Shown: positions 21,131-33,269 of the stretch, in pieces
Position numbering within the stretch: position 1 is the stretch's first letter
How the letters are laid out: the number at the start of each line of letters is the position of its first letter
Source: Sepiola atlantica
Lineage: Eukaryota > Mollusca > Cephalopoda > Sepiida > Sepiolidae
Reading direction: 5' to 3'
Length of the DNA: 64,000 bases
Assembly (NCBI GenBank): GCA_963556195.1
Contig: OY744537.1
Location: forward strand, 18,031,774-18,095,773
The notes under the pieces: generated by a model
Seen by the model: the letters and a program-made list of their open reading frames with translations, nothing else
What the model was told of the DNA's origin: nothing
Database searches by the model: none
Position numbers and translations under genes: made by a program

Positions 21131-21829
21131 CTCGCCATTTCATAATTTAAGTAGAAAATTGAACAGTGTGGTGAGTGATAAAATTATTCTCATTGGATCA
21201 ACATCTGATTTTTTAAATTATTACTCTTCCTAAATATTCGTCTTCATTCATGGCTCTCACAGCAGATATCGTTGAAGAAGTAGTGTATGAACATTATCTG
21301 ATAGCGAAGTTTGTTCAATGACAGATACATATTTCACAGTTTCAATCTATTTTCTTATTGTGTTCAGCTGGGGCATCCTAATCAGCTTATCTGCTCGAGT
21401 CTAGTTGGATTTAACTAACTCATTGACAACTTTTCAAGTGAGCTGGGTCTCCTTCAAATGAGCATCTCGTTTGTGGCCTTTGTAATTATTCTGGACTTCC
21501 TGTGAGTGTGCCAAACATTCATAAACAAATGTAGTCCATGAAAAGGTGCAGTGCAATTGTCGTCCATTGAAGTGCCACATTGGGACTCATTAGGATGACA
21601 TCTAATTGTCATGTCTTTTTTTTTTTTACATCATTTTCTGGATGCATCCAGCCCGCATCTCTAATACCGGTCATAATGAGATTAAGAGATACTCCAGTTA
21701 CAAAAGAATCGAAACTTCAAACTTATGTCTATCGATATACCACTTATTTAACATAGGGTCGTCTTGTTGTACACAGGTAACAATGTCTTTAATTATATTT
21801 TTCTTTTTGGAGAGACATGACTGCAGTTG
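21131..21829 (-). other. Unassigned, perhaps downstream remains of the reverse-transcriptase element
   Basis: The sequence lies between two minus-strand pseudogenes. Fragmentary frames (for example IRDAGWMHPEND around 21650) may belong to the retroelement polyprotein, but I cannot place them in a domain. Confidence 0.3.
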
Positions 21830-22275
21830 ATCTGAATTTGACAGAGGTCAGTTGCAACATGGAGCCAGTCACCCATAGGAAAGTCTCCTACCAGTTTTCT
21901 GCATAAGGAAAATACAGAAATTTCCATGGATTTGCTTCTGTTTCCAATGAAGCCAAACATTCCAGATCTTTACATGTGAGTCCAAAGTCAGTGGAATGCT
22001 TTAGCATACACACTATGGATGTTATGGTCTCATTGATGTAAATATCATCAATGTAAGCTGAACTTGACTGGACTCATCTTTTAACAACACAGCATCTACA
22101 TCAGTTCTATTGATAACTGGCATCACGTTGAGTCCAGATCCCATTTGTGTCAAGCAATATCATCAACCCTTATAGATGATGGTTGAAAGGGCCAAGGAGA
22201 GCAGTCCATACGTATTTGCAAGAAAGTAGACCTTTTCAAGATCGTACACAGTGGCATCAGACACTTTCCTCTGCC
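21830..22275 (-). pseudogene. LTR-retroelement reverse-transcriptase pseudogene
   Basis: On the minus strand DATVYDLEKVYF (near 22257) is followed after two stops by YCLTQMGSGLNVMP. A frameshift then leads to AYIDDIYINE, with the YIDD catalytic box at 22041-22055. FGLTCKDLECL follows, and then KLVGDFPMGDWLHVAT (21865-21903). The order Y.L.KAY, R.GFGLN.AP, YIDD, FGL..K matches the palm of LTR-retrotransposon reverse transcriptases. At least two stops and two frameshifts disrupt it. No LTRs were found. Confidence 0.65.
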
Positions 22276-23285
22276 ATTATGGAAAAAAATGCTGAATACT
22301 TCAAATTCGAATAAAATCAAAACATATGGGGAAATAAATTAAAAGGTCAGAATTAGGTATCATCAATCGAAAGTCAAAATCCAAGGAGTTAAATTTAAAG
22401 GGTAAAAAATCCGAAACAGTAAGTCTATTATCGAAAGAATTCTTCAATTACAACTCTGAAAACACGCCTACATTGTTCACCGATTCTCCTAAAAAAAACA
22501 AAAAAAAACAACCTTTTTTTTTTATTGAGGAAAGAAAGCCATGATTGATCACCATGGCTAGAGTAGAAAGTTAAAAAATTACCATATCTTGAGATCCATC
22601 ATGGGTTTATTTTTATTTTGTGACAGACAAAACACAGCACACAATTTTTTTCTTTTTCCAATGTAAACTGTTATATCTTCTTTGCCACATAATCTATACC
22701 ATACTTGTGGTGTCTCTGGCTGTCTGTGACTCTCTGTCCAGGAATCCAATTAAAAACAAAGACCTATACCAAGAGCAGACAACTTTTTTTCCAATATAAT
22801 TTTTTAAAAATCCAATTTTGGTAATAATTTTGTATTAGAGGGTGTAAGAATAATATTGTAGGGGCTGCAGTCATGCTGGAAATCCAGCAACAGCAAAGAC
22901 GTTTTTATTTTATTTGTAAATTTAGAATTTAAAATTATATAAACTAAAAAATAAGAATACAAATGGTAATATAAGATTTAAGGCTGGAGGCAGTAGTATA
23001 TAGGAGTACTCATTCATTTCCGGGCAATGCAGGAGTTGCCTGCTAGTTATATAGCGTTACTAGTGATAATACTAATTAGTTCTGTATGATAAGTTCTCCG
23101 GAATGAGTACATAAGGCAGGTGTAGTTTCTTCATCTTTTATTCATCGTCCCTAAAGATTATGGAATACAAATAGAACACATACTACTCATTCATTCAGAC
23201 ATATAGCAGCAGATTACAATGGTTGTCCCTAACATACATCAATGGACATATTAATACCTATCTACTAATAGATAACATTAAACAT
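22276..23285. other. No gene recognised
   Basis: AT-rich. A small inverted repeat (TACTCATTCATTTCCGG near 23008 and CCGGAATGAGTAC near 23098) may mark a decayed fold-back element. Confidence 0.4.
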
Positions 23286-23420
23286 TCACACTCTTACAAT
23301 TATTATGACGATTTGCATCCTGTATATCTTTATATATTTATATTCTATCTGTAGCACCCAAATAATTAAAACAGAGAGGTAAGAATAGTAGCGGGAGGAG
23401 GCGAATAGAGCACTCTTCGG
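23286..23420. repeat. Dispersed repeat, copy 1 (second at 32333-32440)
   Basis: Shared segments with the 32.3-kb copy are ATTATGACGATTTGCATCC (ATTATGATGATTTGCGTCC there), then CTGTATATCTTT and CCCAAATAATTAAAA. Both copies stand upstream of a minisatellite region. Confidence 0.7.
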
Positions 23421-23664
23421 CAGCTGATGTTGTTGATATAAACAGTAAGATTTCCTTTCCTCATAGCTTTTGCAGGTGGCATAGTAGATAGAATCTCCGA
23501 CTGTCACACAAACGACCCGGTCTCAATGTCAGCTTGAAGCACTTGCTCGTTTAGCCATACGGAAGTGTTGTTACGCTCACCACATCTAAATAACACTTAC
23601 ACTACAGAGCACAACATAGCAACTATACCAGCAATAAACTTAGATGCTTAGTCTGTCAACATTT

Positions 23665-23907
23665 AATGCATCCAAACACAACTGCCACTTGTGATAGTCC
23701 AAATGTTATATTGCATCTTTTGCGCAAAATGTCCAAATAGTGGATACATAGGCGAGAAAAAATTATATTTTAGATTTACATGTAATAATAACAAACTTAC
23801 TATTAGACAAAATATGCCTACTCCCAAATAGCCATTTCAACTTAACAGACCATACATTAGATAACACTGAATGTATTTTAATAGACACCAAATCCCCGTC
23901 AACATAA
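23665..23907 (+). pseudogene. GIY-YIG endonuclease relic of Penelope-like type
   Basis: Translation from about 23703 gives LYCIFCAKCPNSGYIGE, like the CxxC...YIGET core of Penelope-like GIY-YIG domains. KLYFRFTCNNNKLTI and RQNMPTP follow. After a frameshift near 23820 come PNSHFNLTDHTLDNTECIL (from 23824), the usual P(V)xxHFNxxxHxxxD block, and a TAA at 23905-23907. The next codons, KETKWILKLNTHKS, match the RxxxExxWIxxLxT segment that closes such domains. Those codons form the first unit of the adjoining 48-bp array. After the array the frame resumes as SGLITMYRF, where GLN normally ends the domain. The upstream reverse transcriptase is not seen. Confidence 0.7.
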
Positions 23908-25145
23908 AAAGAAACCAAATGGATTTTAAAACTAAACACACACAAATCAGAACAAAAAGAAACCAAATGGATTTTAAAACTAAACACACAAATCAGAACA
24001 AAAAGAAACCAAATGGATTTTAAAACTAAACACACACAAATCAGAACAAAAAGAAACCAAATGGATTTTAAAACGAAACACACAAATCAGAACAAAAAGA
24101 AACCAAATGGATTTTAAAACTAAACACACACAAATCAGAACAAAAAGAAACCAAATGGATTTTAAAACGAAACACACAAATCAGAACAAAAAGAAACCAA
24201 ATGGATTTTAAAACTAAACACACACAAATCAGAACAAAAAGAAACCAAATGGATTTTAAAACGAAACACACAAATCAGAACAAAAAGAAACCAAATGGAT
24301 TTTAAAACTAAACACACACAAATCAGAACAAAAAGAAACCAAATGGATTTTAAAACTAAACACACACAAATCAGAACAAAAAGAAACCAAATGGATTTTA
24401 AAACTAAACACACACAAATCAGAACAAAAAGAAACCAAATGGATTTTAAAACTAAACACACACAAATCAGAACAAAAAGAAACCAAATGGATTTTAAAAC
24501 TAAACACACACAAATCAGAACAAAAAGAAACCAAATGGATTTTAAAACTAAACACACACAAATCAGAACAAAAAGAAACCAAATGGATTTTAAAACTAAA
24601 CACACACAAATCAGAACAAAAAGAAACCAAATGGATTTTAAAACTAAACACACACAAATCAGAACAAAAAGAAACCAAATGGATTTTAAAACTAAACACA
24701 CACAAATCAGAACAAAAAGAAACCAAATGGATTTTAAAACTAAACACACACAAATCAGAACAAAAAGAAACCAAATGGATTTTAAAACTAAACACACACA
24801 AATCAGAACAAAAAGAAACCAAATGGATTTTAAAACTAAACACACACAAATCAGAACAAAAAGAAACCAAATGGATTTTAAAACTAAACACACACAAATC
24901 AGAACAAAAAGAACCCAAATGGATTTTAAAACTAAAAACACACACAAATCAGAACAAAAAGAAACCAAATGGATTTTAAAACTAAACACACACAAATCAG
25001 AACAAAAAGAAATCAAATGGATTTTAAAACTAAACACACACAAATCAGAACAAAAAGAAACCAAATGGATTTTAAAACTAAACACACACAAATCAGAACA
25101 AAAAGAAACCAAATGGATTTTAAAACTAAACACACACAAATCAGG
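23908..25145 (+). repeat. 48-bp coding-derived minisatellite, about 26 units
   Basis: The unit encodes MDFKTKHTQIRTKRNQ in one plus frame and KETKWILKLNTHKSEQ in another. Most units are 48 bp. Several in the left part (to about 24290) are 46 bp through loss of one CA, and one unit near 24930 has 50 bp. Because 48 is divisible by three and the unit has no stop in several frames, long spurious frames of 229 to 325 codons appear on both strands. The central units are practically identical, indicating recent homogenisation. Confidence 0.95.
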
Positions 25146-25570
25146 TCTAATAACAATGTATAGGTTTACAATGTATCTATATTTTTGTTCAAAACTGAGA
25201 AGGATTTTGTTTTTGAAATGAAACTTTGTTGGTTGAAAGAATTATTTGCACTTCATCATGAGATGATTGTGCAGACCTTCACTTTAAAAATGAGAACGGT
25301 TGTCTTCTTTGTCATTTGATGGAGACATTGACTTTTATGTTGAGACAAAGAATGAAAGCAGCACAAAATTTCAAATACCCATTTTTTTCAAAACCGTTTC
25401 ATATTAAGGCAATTTTTAGCAAGAAATACATTTTTTTTTATAAAGAGCGTAGGACTGCTCTAAATATTAAAATTGAAATCATAATAACACCTATAATTTT
25501 ATATACTCTCATGTTTTCCATTAGGCTACTTTTTATTTGTTGCATTTGAAAAAAATTCATTATTTTTGTT
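25146..25570 (+). other. Flank of the 48-bp array; nothing further recognised
   Basis: The first about 20 codons continue the KETKWILKLNT frame (SGLITMYRFTMYLYF), then no domain is recognisable. Confidence 0.5.
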
Positions 25571-25574
25571 CGAA

Positions 25575-25640
25575 AAACACACACACACTATATATATATA
25601 TATATATATATGTATATGTGTGTGTGTGTGTGTGTGTGTG
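25575..25640. repeat. Compound (CA)n(TA)n(TG)n microsatellite
   Basis: CACACACACA, TATATA, then TGTGTGTG in series, partly self-complementary. Confidence 0.95.
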
Positions 25641-25900
25641 ATAATATGAAAAAAACAAATCAATTCCTTTATATAGTTCAGATCGATTCTTACGATAATC
25701 AATTCCCAAAGCAAAATAAAGCTCAATATTCAGTAGTTAAACCTTTAAAGAGTTATTTCATATAATAACTTGGATTCATATGTTCATATAACTTGGATTT
25801 ATTCAAGTATGCTCTGAATTTTTCCCTAGAAACATGTGTAAGATTTTTTTGCTCCGAAATTGACATTAAATCACTGTATGATCTAACTCTGATCTGTAAT

Positions 25901-25932
<32 letters not shown>

Positions 25933-27049
25933 TGTTATTCACAGACAACCGTTTCATCTTTTCAATACTCATCATTGTGGCTAGACACAACGAGTCCATC
26001 ACCCGATATTCGAATCCTGGACAACTTTTGGGTTGATGCTTGTTTAATTTAGTTTTAAATTAGTTTTCCTCAATAACAGAAATATTTTATAGTAAAGGAG
26101 TGCAGTCGTTAAAAATGATGGTAAATTATATTCCCGTTAAATACAAGTGATACACATTTACTGAAGGAAACCTTATGTTACTGTCTTGCTAATTTGATTA
26201 GACAAGTGAAGACGTACATTGGCAAGCAGGGAAAGTTTGAAATAAACCGCACACTTCATGAGGCCAAACTATTTATCGCTAATGAATTTAACCATTTTCT
26301 TTTTGAAACAGACTCACAAAACTTCTTCTGAATATCCATTCTTGATAGGGATAGACAGAATTCTAATTTACCAGACAATTAGGCAGAACAAATTGGTCAA
26401 GTTCAGTGAAGCAGAGTGTTTATCAAATGGATTCAAATTCTGTTTTAACGCCATTTAATTATAGTACTGAGCCAATTAACTGCTTTTAGGTCACATTTGG
26501 TTAGGTTAAAAAAAAAAATAGATAAATAAAAAAACAAAAAAACATATTCGACTAAATTATATTTTAAATCTATAAAGTTTCAATAAATATATTTAATTTT
26601 GATTTTATAAATACCATTAATGCTCTTGGCTTTCCGTAGCAATAGAGATGAAAACCAACACTTACTAACTTCAAAGCGTATTAGATGTTTCGCATGTAGC
26701 ACGATCGTTTTCCAGATAGAATAGAACTCATGTTCATAATGGAAGGGGTTTAGGGGTGCAATTAATTTAACCAACTGATTTTTAAAAAGATAAATTAAAA
26801 GCGGACGGAAAGTCGAGATTTGAAGCTGAGAGAGGTCTTCAAAATTTGTCAGTGTTATTGCAGTGTTGTTTGAACAGAAATTCCTTCTGAAGATTGGACT
26901 ATCATTGTAACCTTGTTACGGCTACAGGAGATTTACATACGCCTTTTCAAAAAACTTCTTTTTTTTTTTTATTTATATCAATACTAGCTGAAATATCCAG
27001 TTGCCTCTGAATTATATGATACAGAATAGCACCAGTAATTTACAAATCT
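25641..27049. other. No gene recognised
   Basis: AT-rich, with (TA)n at 25902-25931. ATTCGAATCCTGGA at 26009 recalls an inverted box B but no box A partner was found. Confidence 0.5.
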
Positions 27050-27770
27050 ATTTATATAAAGGTATGTGTATATTTTTATATATTTGTATGTACAGGATTC
27101 ACTTCTAAACTAATTAACCTATCATCACAAATTTTGGAACCATGCTGCTAGGCGTAAATAGTTGTAATATAAGGTATCATCATCATCATGGTTTTTGATC
27201 ACTCCTGGAAGAGGAACCACTCCCTGGTTTCCTTCCACCTTGTTTTGTCTGTAGCTAGGCGTGGTCATGTAGGGCCCAGTTGGCTGTCGAGGTCGTCTTT
27301 CCAACGGGTTTTTGGCCTTCTTCTTGGTCTTTTTCATCGCCATTCTGTCGCTCTAAGTGTTCCCCTGTTGTCTGTATATCTCGAAAGGTGACCTACTATG
27401 TTTAGCCATTCGTAATGTGAGGTATATTTAGTTTAATTTAGTTTCATGCACAGGTGGTAAAAAGGGGGTGGAAGCCCTTCATGAAAATTCAGATACTCCA
27501 AATTTCGTGAAATGTTAATAGATATTAGACATCAATTCATAAATATTCTTAAATTGTAGACATTTTCTAGAATCAAAATGATGTAATGGATTTTGATCAA
27601 AATTGGAATAAGGATTATAGATATAAGATTTAGTATTATTATATCTTGATTTTAATCTTCGTAAGTGAAGATAAAAGTGGTGCAAAACTGTTCTGTTTGG
27701 GAAATTAATTTTACCAGTCCTAGAATGGGTATTCTATATCTTTATAAAAAGTGATCAGGATTCATTACAT
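27050..27770. repeat. Dispersed repeat, copy 1, interrupted by an insertion
   Basis: Segments 27060-27175 and 27415-27750 are collinear with 53090-53715. Shared blocks include GGATTCACTTC, AATTTTGGAAC, GCTGCTAGG, GTAATGGATTTTGAT and AAAGTGGTGCAAAA. The break at 27176-27414 holds a LINE-like insertion absent from the other copy. Confidence 0.75.
27176..27414 (-). mobile_element. LINE 3'-end fragment inserted into the dispersed repeat
   Basis: On the minus strand the insert ends in a (ATG)n tail (ATCATCATCATCATGG on plus). Similar sequences flank it (TAATATAAGGTAT on the left, TAATGTGAGGTAT on the right), consistent with a mutated target-site duplication of about 13 bp. The minus frame AKNPLERRPRQPTGPYMTTP has no recognised domain. 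The simple tail and absence from the 53-kb copy support retrotransposition. Confidence 0.55.
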
Positions 27771-28090
27771 CCCCTCTCACCCTATTCATTTAAATAAATA
27801 TAGTATCCACATATCATATTTAATTAACAATGTTAATGGTTCATCCAAATCAAATTCGACAGGAGATTTTAAAATATATGAAAAAAGGATTTAAAATATA
27901 TTTACTTAATTATTGCAATTGCGCTAAGTTTTCATCTTTCTTAAATTCATTTTAAAACAGTTTAATAGAAAGTAATTAGTTCTATCAATAAAAAATATAC
28001 TTAAAACTGTTTTACATTTACTGTGAGAATTTGGAAGCGATAATCAAATAAAATATTAAATGACAGTAAAGAGAAAAATTAAAATTGAAG
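27771..28090. other. Nothing recognised
   Basis: AT-rich. Confidence 0.5.
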
Positions 28091-28295
28091 AAAAAATGAC
28101 AAATATAATAAGAATAACAATAGTAATAATAACAATAATAACAATAATAATCATAATGACAACAACAATAACAAAAATTATAAGAAATAGTAATGACTCT
28201 TTTCCCTTGTTCATGGATCAGATATTTTCTGATATTATGCAAGCTCACTTTACAATTCTCACAGTTCAGTGGGTTAACTGTCTTGAAATTCTAAC

Positions 28296-28349
<54 letters not shown>

Positions 28350-28370
28350 TAATAATTATAAAAAATAGTA
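28091..28370. repeat. (AAT)n and related trinucleotide repeats
   Basis: Irregular AAT/AAC repeats at 28100-28190 and a cleaner (AAT)n at 28295-28345. The segment ATAAGAAATAGTAATGACTC recurs near 28365. Confidence 0.9.
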
Positions 28371-29269
28371 ATGACTCTGATAGAAATAGTAATAACCTGA
28401 AAAGAAATAAGAAAGATAAAAATGAGGAAACAAAATGTAACTAAAAAAGAAGAGTACATTGCCCCCTACATAATAACTGTTTAGCAAAATGCATAATCTA
28501 CCGCAATATATACACATGAAAACTTGAATAACAAAATTATATAGGGGAAACTGCACTAGAATTAGAAAAAAATTATAATCACAAAAGCACATTCAATAAC
28601 AAAAAGCAGAGGTATAATACATTATTATCAAAACATTACTTGGAACTTAAAGAAAGTGAACGATTGTGTGTAGTTGAATGGAATATATTAAGATGGACCA
28701 GGGTATGCAGATAGTTATGTTTGAGCGAGAATATAGGAATTTTGAAGATGTAAAAAATTACTTTATCAAAGAAATGAAATAGTCAATAACTGTAGACACA
28801 GAATACACTTTACTGTGGGATAACTAATAATAAAATAGGAGACAAACAAGTCAACAGAACAAAAGACCCTATAATGCTAAAAGTATGAATCTGAAATCTC
28901 TCATATTATAGTGTAAAATAAATCTAAAATGGCGATCGATAACAACAGAAACATGTGACAGACGAAATAACCTAAATTTCCCAGTAAGGTCATCCTTTGT
29001 TTCTTTGACTCACTTAGAAGTGATGAGCACTGGAATCTGTTTCAAATAAAGGGAGTAAAGGTAAATGAATAGGTAATGAGGGAGTAATAAAATCAAGGAC
29101 ACTGATTGGTTGGTAGCTAGAATAGGTACTGCTTAACTATAAAAAGAATTCTAAAATTTAAACCATACAATTAACTTGATGAGTTCCCTTGGGAATGAAA
29201 CAGACGTTTCTGCATAGCTTCTTGACATAAGTATACTGTTATAATAATACTATTTCTCTTTTTGTCTCT

Positions 29270-29271
<2 letters not shown>
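28371..29271. other. Nothing recognised
   Basis: AT-rich with no supported feature. Confidence 0.5.

Positions 29272-29314
<43 letters not shown>
29272..29314. repeat. (TA)n microsatellite
   Basis: About 21 TA dinucleotides. Confidence 0.95.
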
Positions 29315-29318
<4 letters not shown>

Positions 29319-30589
29319 GAGAGATATGTGTTTCAACTTCTTTTAGAGTATCACATAAAAATGTGAAATTTTGTGAGCATGATCCTTTTCTTTTGCAGAT
29401 TTCTTAAAAGAGGAGACCATGCCACTCATACTTTTATCTCCATAACTCAGTGACTTTTCCTAAAATCTGGCAAACTAAATGCTTATATAAATGATTTTGA
29501 AAAACTTGTATGTGACTATAAAAAAGGCACCAGTTGAACAAACATCAAACATCAGAGCAAATTTGGGTAAAATTGATGACATCATCATATAGCACTACGG
29601 GGAGCAATTCTTCGATCCCAGAAGATTACCCAGATGGTGGCGGATTACATATAAAGCTGTAGCGTAGATGACACATAGCAGCAGTTTGTGATTTCTCTTA
29701 TTCTTTTTCATTGTTGTTTCGTCATGATCTGCGTTGTTTAACAGTAGCGGTTGTAAATGATGACAACACAAATCATTTGGAGTTTAACAATCTTTTGGGG
29801 TTTTCATTTTTCTTTTGCAGTATACATACATAATACAAAAAGAGCAAGGGAGTAGCTTTCCCAAAACCTCTCTCATGATCCAGAAAAAAAGAGAAAGATT
29901 TTCTCAGCTTATCCACTCTGTGTCTCTGGCAACATCCTGCCTGTCTACAACGCATTATCCTGACGTGTAGACCTAACTCTAATTTGATTTCAAACGGAAA
30001 ATTACATCTGGCTTGAACTAACCTCACAGAAAGTAGTGCTTTTAACAATTTTACACACATCCACCTTGCTACAATCATAAATATTCTGACGAGACCTCCT
30101 CACCCCTGCTTACACCCCAATCGGTATAATAAGGTTATGGTATAATATAGCTATAATAAAATATCTGAATGAAGCCAAGTTACAGAGAAGAAAGCTAAAA
30201 TAATGGTAAGAAAGATTTTTGAATGCTTCATTGCTTACCAATTTACACTTAGCAGAAGAACAAAGGGATTTCTTTTAGAAATGCGAAGGGCTCACGGACT
30301 TATAGGTTTTCAGTTCATGTCACTGCCAACTAAATACAAATTGTTTTAGTTGATCTCGGCCAAAAAGCTGCCCTGTGGTTATACTTCTTGTCGGAAGGCA
30401 GTAAGAGATCGTCCAGGGAGAAATGATTTGATCAATAAAAAATGGGCGAGTCAGAGCCATCTTGTCCCAAAACCATTCAAAGAGAGCAAAAGTATACGCA
30501 AAAGTTAAAATGGTTCCCCAAATGGTAATTATTCTCATTGCTTGTCATCCGATTTATGAATAGATTAAATAAAATTCTTAAACCAATAT
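29315..30589. other. No gene recognised
   Basis: Short uninformative frames only; no shared repeat identified. Confidence 0.5.
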
Positions 30590-31110
30590 CCAGCTTGTGG
30601 TATATAGAACTCGCCTCCCCCTAAATTCTACACATGGAGTTATTAATAAAATTAACAATCCTTTCTGAAATCCAACCATAATTGTTACAAATAAATTTCA
30701 GTCTATGTGCAATTAGTCCATCAAGTTCCAGTCATAAATGTGCAACAGTCTCTACTTTTTTGCCGCTCAATGATAAAACACGCCTGAATATGACATGAAA
30801 AAATTGTCAATAACTCTAACACACCCTCTCTTGGCACTGCCCTAATTTTGGCTGCGATGACCCTTTTCAGTTCAGGAATAGTCTGCGGATTGTTTTGATC
30901 GATGTCAACTTTGAGATAACTTCACAGATAACAATCGGGGGGGGGGGGGGGTAAGGACTGGTGAATGTGAAGCCGATTCAGGATCACACCTCCTACTTAT
31001 GAGACGATCCCCAAAGTGTCCCTGCATATCATTTAACAGCAATAAAACAAAGAGTGTTGGGCATTCATAACTGGAAGTTGTGGATAAGTCGGGCACAGAC
31101 TGAACTTTTA
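30590..31110 (-). pseudogene. Mariner-class transposase pseudogene (third)
   Basis: On the minus strand the frame 31096-30905 contains HFGDRLISRRCDPE, then SASHSPVLTPP. These correspond to the FGDRVISR and W.PRSPDLNPxDFF region of DD37-41D-type mariner transposases, with the last catalytic aspartate replaced (SPVLTP). After the G-run at 30939 and a frameshift, NNPQTIPELKRVIAAKIRAV and PREGVLELL follow, the usual C-terminal helix. The first two catalytic acids are not seen. A related copy lies at 41 kb. The end near 30600 shares CCTAAATTCTACACATGGA-type sequence with 40975, a possible TIR. Confidence 0.7.
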
Positions 31111-32332
31111 TTGTATCAGATATGGTTGGATAGCAAACAGGATTGTAATTTCATTCGTGGCATTTTAGGGAGGGCACCTTGTATAAGATATGGAGGCAGT
31201 GCTGCTATGGCTATCATTGCGGACTGTGGGCTGGTCGTGTTCTGTTAAAGTTCTGTCGGAGCTATTGTATCACTTTTACTAACATTCGTAGGAACGGTAC
31301 GAGTCAGCTATCGGTGAAATAGTAATGTAGAAATCTTTGTAGGGCAACTAGTTTAGGAGAAAGAAAATTCCAAAATAACACCTTTTTGTAATACTGGTGG
31401 ATAAGCAGATTAGAACATTAGCTATCGAAAGACTATGTGGGCTCAATCATGCTCCGAGTTAGTATCGCCCGATCTGGTTCAACCTTGGTAACAGGGAGGG
31501 GGTGAGGCTGAGCTGGAAGATGCTTTTTGGTCTCTCCTGATCCTGGATTGTATTTCTCCAGCTAGACCATCTCTGGAATTTCCTTCATCTAACATATCCT
31601 TGTCGCTCACTAGCATTTGTATAGTTTTATTTTAAGTTTATATACAGATACATTATTCATGGAAAGGTAAAGAGTGAGAAACAGAGAATGTGCACATTGA
31701 CCTCACCCATCCTTAAGGTGTGTGAACCGTCAGCTGGCAGTTTTCTCTGTTATTGTGTCATCTGTCCGCCTGACGTTGTCTATTTCATCATTACCATTAT
31801 TATCTTCTCAGCACTCAAATGCATTTCGACTTTCTGGCATGCTAATTACTCATTTGAAGATCAGCTGTTCGTGCCTCGATTCACAGGTGTCAAATTTTGA
31901 CTTTGCCTAGTCTGGCATGAGGCCATTCAATATTTTACACTTGTTTTAGTTTATGTTTTCTCTTTATAGTTCTACTACAATTTGTTATAATTGTTTTTTT
32001 CCATTTTGCGGGGTTGTAAAACTAAACGAGTGATAGGGTGATCCAACTTTGTGCTGCAGATTGTTGGATCATAGTAACAAAGGAACATTGCCACGGTTGC
32101 CTTGATACCAAATATGTGTTATTGGTGGGTGAGAAGGGGATCTTAATCGATAATCCAGAAATCCATATGATGTGGACACATGCACAAATTTGCATTTGTT
32201 GTTATAGAACAGTGAAAGTCAAACTTTATTATAAAACATGAATAGAAGATCATGCGAAATCAACAGTACCATCGAAACAATTATTATGTATCTAGTGTCA
32301 CGAGTGTGAATCGAAAACATTAAAAATTCAAA
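31111..32332. other. No gene recognised
   Basis: The first about 150 bp may be upstream decayed coding sequence of the mariner relic on the minus strand. The rest, including frames at 31688-31910 and 32038-32241, shows no domain I can name. Confidence 0.4.
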
Positions 32333-32440
32333 CTCTTCTTGCATTTATTATGATGATTTGCGTCCTGTGTATCTTTTCTCTATTTATATTTTGTCCGTTG
32401 AACCCAAATAATTAAAATAGAGATAATAATTCAGGGATAA
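32333..32440. repeat. Dispersed repeat, copy 2 (see 23286-23420)
   Basis: ATTATGATGATTTGCGTCC, TGTGTATCTTTTCTC and CCCAAATAATTAAAA are collinear with the 23.3-kb copy. Confidence 0.7.
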
Positions 32441-32464
32441 GAGAAGTAGTAGAGAGGGGGGTGA

Positions 32465-33195
32465 ATGACGTAAATAATTAAAAGAGAGAGAGGAAAGAGG
32501 TGAGAGTAGAATAGAAATAACGGAGGAGAGAAAGGGAGAGGAGAGAAAGGGGAAGAGAAAGGGGGGAAAGGAGAGAGATACAGAGACGGGGGAAGGGAGA
32601 GAGGAACAGAGACAGGGGAAGAGAGAGAGAGAGAGGAACAGAGACAGGGGGAAGGGAGAGAGGAACAGAGACAGAGGGAAGGGAGAGAGGAACAGAGACG
32701 GGGGGAAGGGAGAGAGGAACAGAGACAGGGGGGAAGGGAGAGAGGAACAGAGACAGGTGGAAGGGAGAGAGGAACAGAGACAGGGGGGAAGGGAGAGACG
32801 AACAGAGACGGGGGGGGAGGAGAGAGGAACAGAAACAGGGAGAAGGGAGAGACGAACAGAGACGGGGGGGGGAGGAGAGAGGAACAGAAACAGGGAGAAG
32901 GGAGAGACGAACAGAGACGGGGGGGGGGGAGAGAGGAACAGAGACAGGGGGAAGGGAGAGAGGAACAGAGACAGGGGGAGAGGAGAGAGGAACAGAGTCA
33001 GGGGGGAAGAGAGAGAGAGGAACAGAGACAGGGGGGAAGGGAGAGAGGAACAGAGACAGGGGGGAAGGGAGAGAGGAACAGAGACAGGGGAAAGGGAAAG
33101 ATAGGAGGGAACAGAGAGAGGGGGAACAGAGAAGAAGAGGGGGAGAAAGAAGGCAAGGAGAGAAGAGAGAGGGGGAAGAGAGAGAGGGAGGACGA
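32465..33195. repeat. Purine-strand minisatellite, 27-30-bp unit
   Basis: The unit GGGGGAAGGGAGAGAGG followed by AACAGAGACA repeats about 20 times with variable G-run length. Minus-strand frames of 257 and 279 codons (Leu, Ser and Pro rich) arise from the stop-free pyrimidine strand and are not genes. Confidence 0.95.
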
Positions 33196-33269
33196 AAGGA
33201 ATTAAGAGACATAGAGAGAGCATCTATTATGATATCACAAATGAGTTTCATAAATATTTGTGTATGTTT

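Noticed and set aside
24162..25221. Open frames of 229-325 codons on both strands over the 48-bp array
   Set aside because: They follow the unit length (divisible by three) and the absence of stops in the unit; several frames on both strands are open at once. Only the original GIY-YIG frame has meaning, and it is broken.
25990..26030. tRNA-like box B at ATTCGAATCC
   Set aside because: No box A at tRNA-like distance.
32384..33251. Minus-strand frames of 257 and 279 codons and a plus frame of Glu/Arg repeats
   Set aside because: Purine minisatellite artefacts.
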